DNA of 64,000 bases, from positions 2,294,001-2,358,000 of the forward strand of contig JAUPSS010000002.1 of NCBI GenBank assembly GCA_040285825.1, read 5' to 3'. This stretch comes from Eukaryota sp. TZLM1-RC. Lineage: Eukaryota > Metamonada: BaSk clade. Made by a program: the position numbers and the translations under genes. A model generated the notes under the pieces. It was not told where the DNA came from. It did no database searches and saw nothing but the letters and a program-made list of their open reading frames with translations. Each line of letters opens with the position of its first letter. The first letter of the stretch is position 1. Below, one piece after another: positions 63,987-64,000 of the stretch.

Positions 63987-64000
63987 TGTTAGTCTTTACG

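Larger units (their letters stand above)
60415..64000 (+). mobile_element. Gypsy-type LTR element with gag and integrase only (3' LTR runs off the window)
   Basis: TGTTAGTCTTTAC occurs at 60415 and again at 63987, the first bases of the 5' and 3' LTRs; only 14 bases of the 3' LTR are inside the window. The 3' LTR is preceded by the purine tract GAAAGGAGGGGAAAAAG and the integrase stop codon. Between the LTRs are a 617-codon gag-like frame and an integrase frame. Protease, reverse transcriptase and RNase H are absent, so this is a non-autonomous derivative. Both frames are long and unbroken, which suggests a fairly recent origin. Confidence 0.8.

Noticed and set aside
1-64000. A reassigned genetic code, suggested by in-frame stops in several frames
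   Set aside because: TAA, TAG and TGA each end intact genes (TRAPPC11-like, transporter, PPME1). In-frame stops occur only in decayed retroelements.

Overview
This is a piece of a nuclear genome from a microbial eukaryote (a protist), not a bacterium. It carries single-copy eukaryotic genes: a TRAPPC11-like tethering subunit, a TBC1D13-like Rab GAP, the exon-junction RNA-binding protein Y14/RBM8A, the PP2A methylesterase PPME1, a von Willebrand A plus Vint protein and an SLC45-type sugar transporter. None has a recognisable intron. The DNA is AT-rich, gene spacing is very tight, and TAA, TAG and TGA all end genes, so the nuclear code looks standard. The combination of intron poverty, compactness, LINEs with a restriction-like endonuclease and huge beta-helix surface proteins would suit a metamonad or a similar free-living flagellate. 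That placement is a weak inference.

Layout. Bases 1-190 hold a LINE relic. Bases 1.2-9.8 kb are a compact block of five housekeeping genes without mobile elements. Bases 9.8-25.0 kb are a mobile-element graveyard: a Ty3/gypsy element (11.5-17.7 kb) carrying a second LTR element that itself carries a LINE, then a MULE transposase fragment, then a pile of LINE fragments of two families in both orientations (18.6-25.0 kb). Bases 25.0-50.4 kb are one giant gene. It encodes a secreted or surface beta-helix protein of about 8,150 residues, with 29 near-identical repeats of 176-177 residues, a cysteine-rich GCC2/GCC3-like region and eight or nine membrane helices. In this copy it is split by a LINE with a 9-bp target duplication and carries three single-base homopolymer insertions. 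Bases 50.6-52.0 kb hold LINE relics, 53.2-54.5 kb the transporter, and 55.0-60.2 kb two more LINEs, one internally inverted and the other hit by a 1.1-kb gag-only LTR element. Bases 60.4-64.0 kb are a gypsy-type element that keeps gag and integrase but lacks protease, reverse transcriptase and RNase H.

How it fits together. The housekeeping genes serve unrelated cell functions (vesicle tethering, Rab regulation, mRNA processing, PP2A control). The LTR elements share the same outer signals: a purine tract ending in a G followed by TGTT, 4-bp target duplications where measurable and, in three of them, a similar motif after the 5' LTR. Most are non-autonomous, so they probably depend on enzymes encoded elsewhere. 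The most striking object is the giant repeat gene, which appears to be evolving quickly by unequal exchange and has recently been hit by a LINE.
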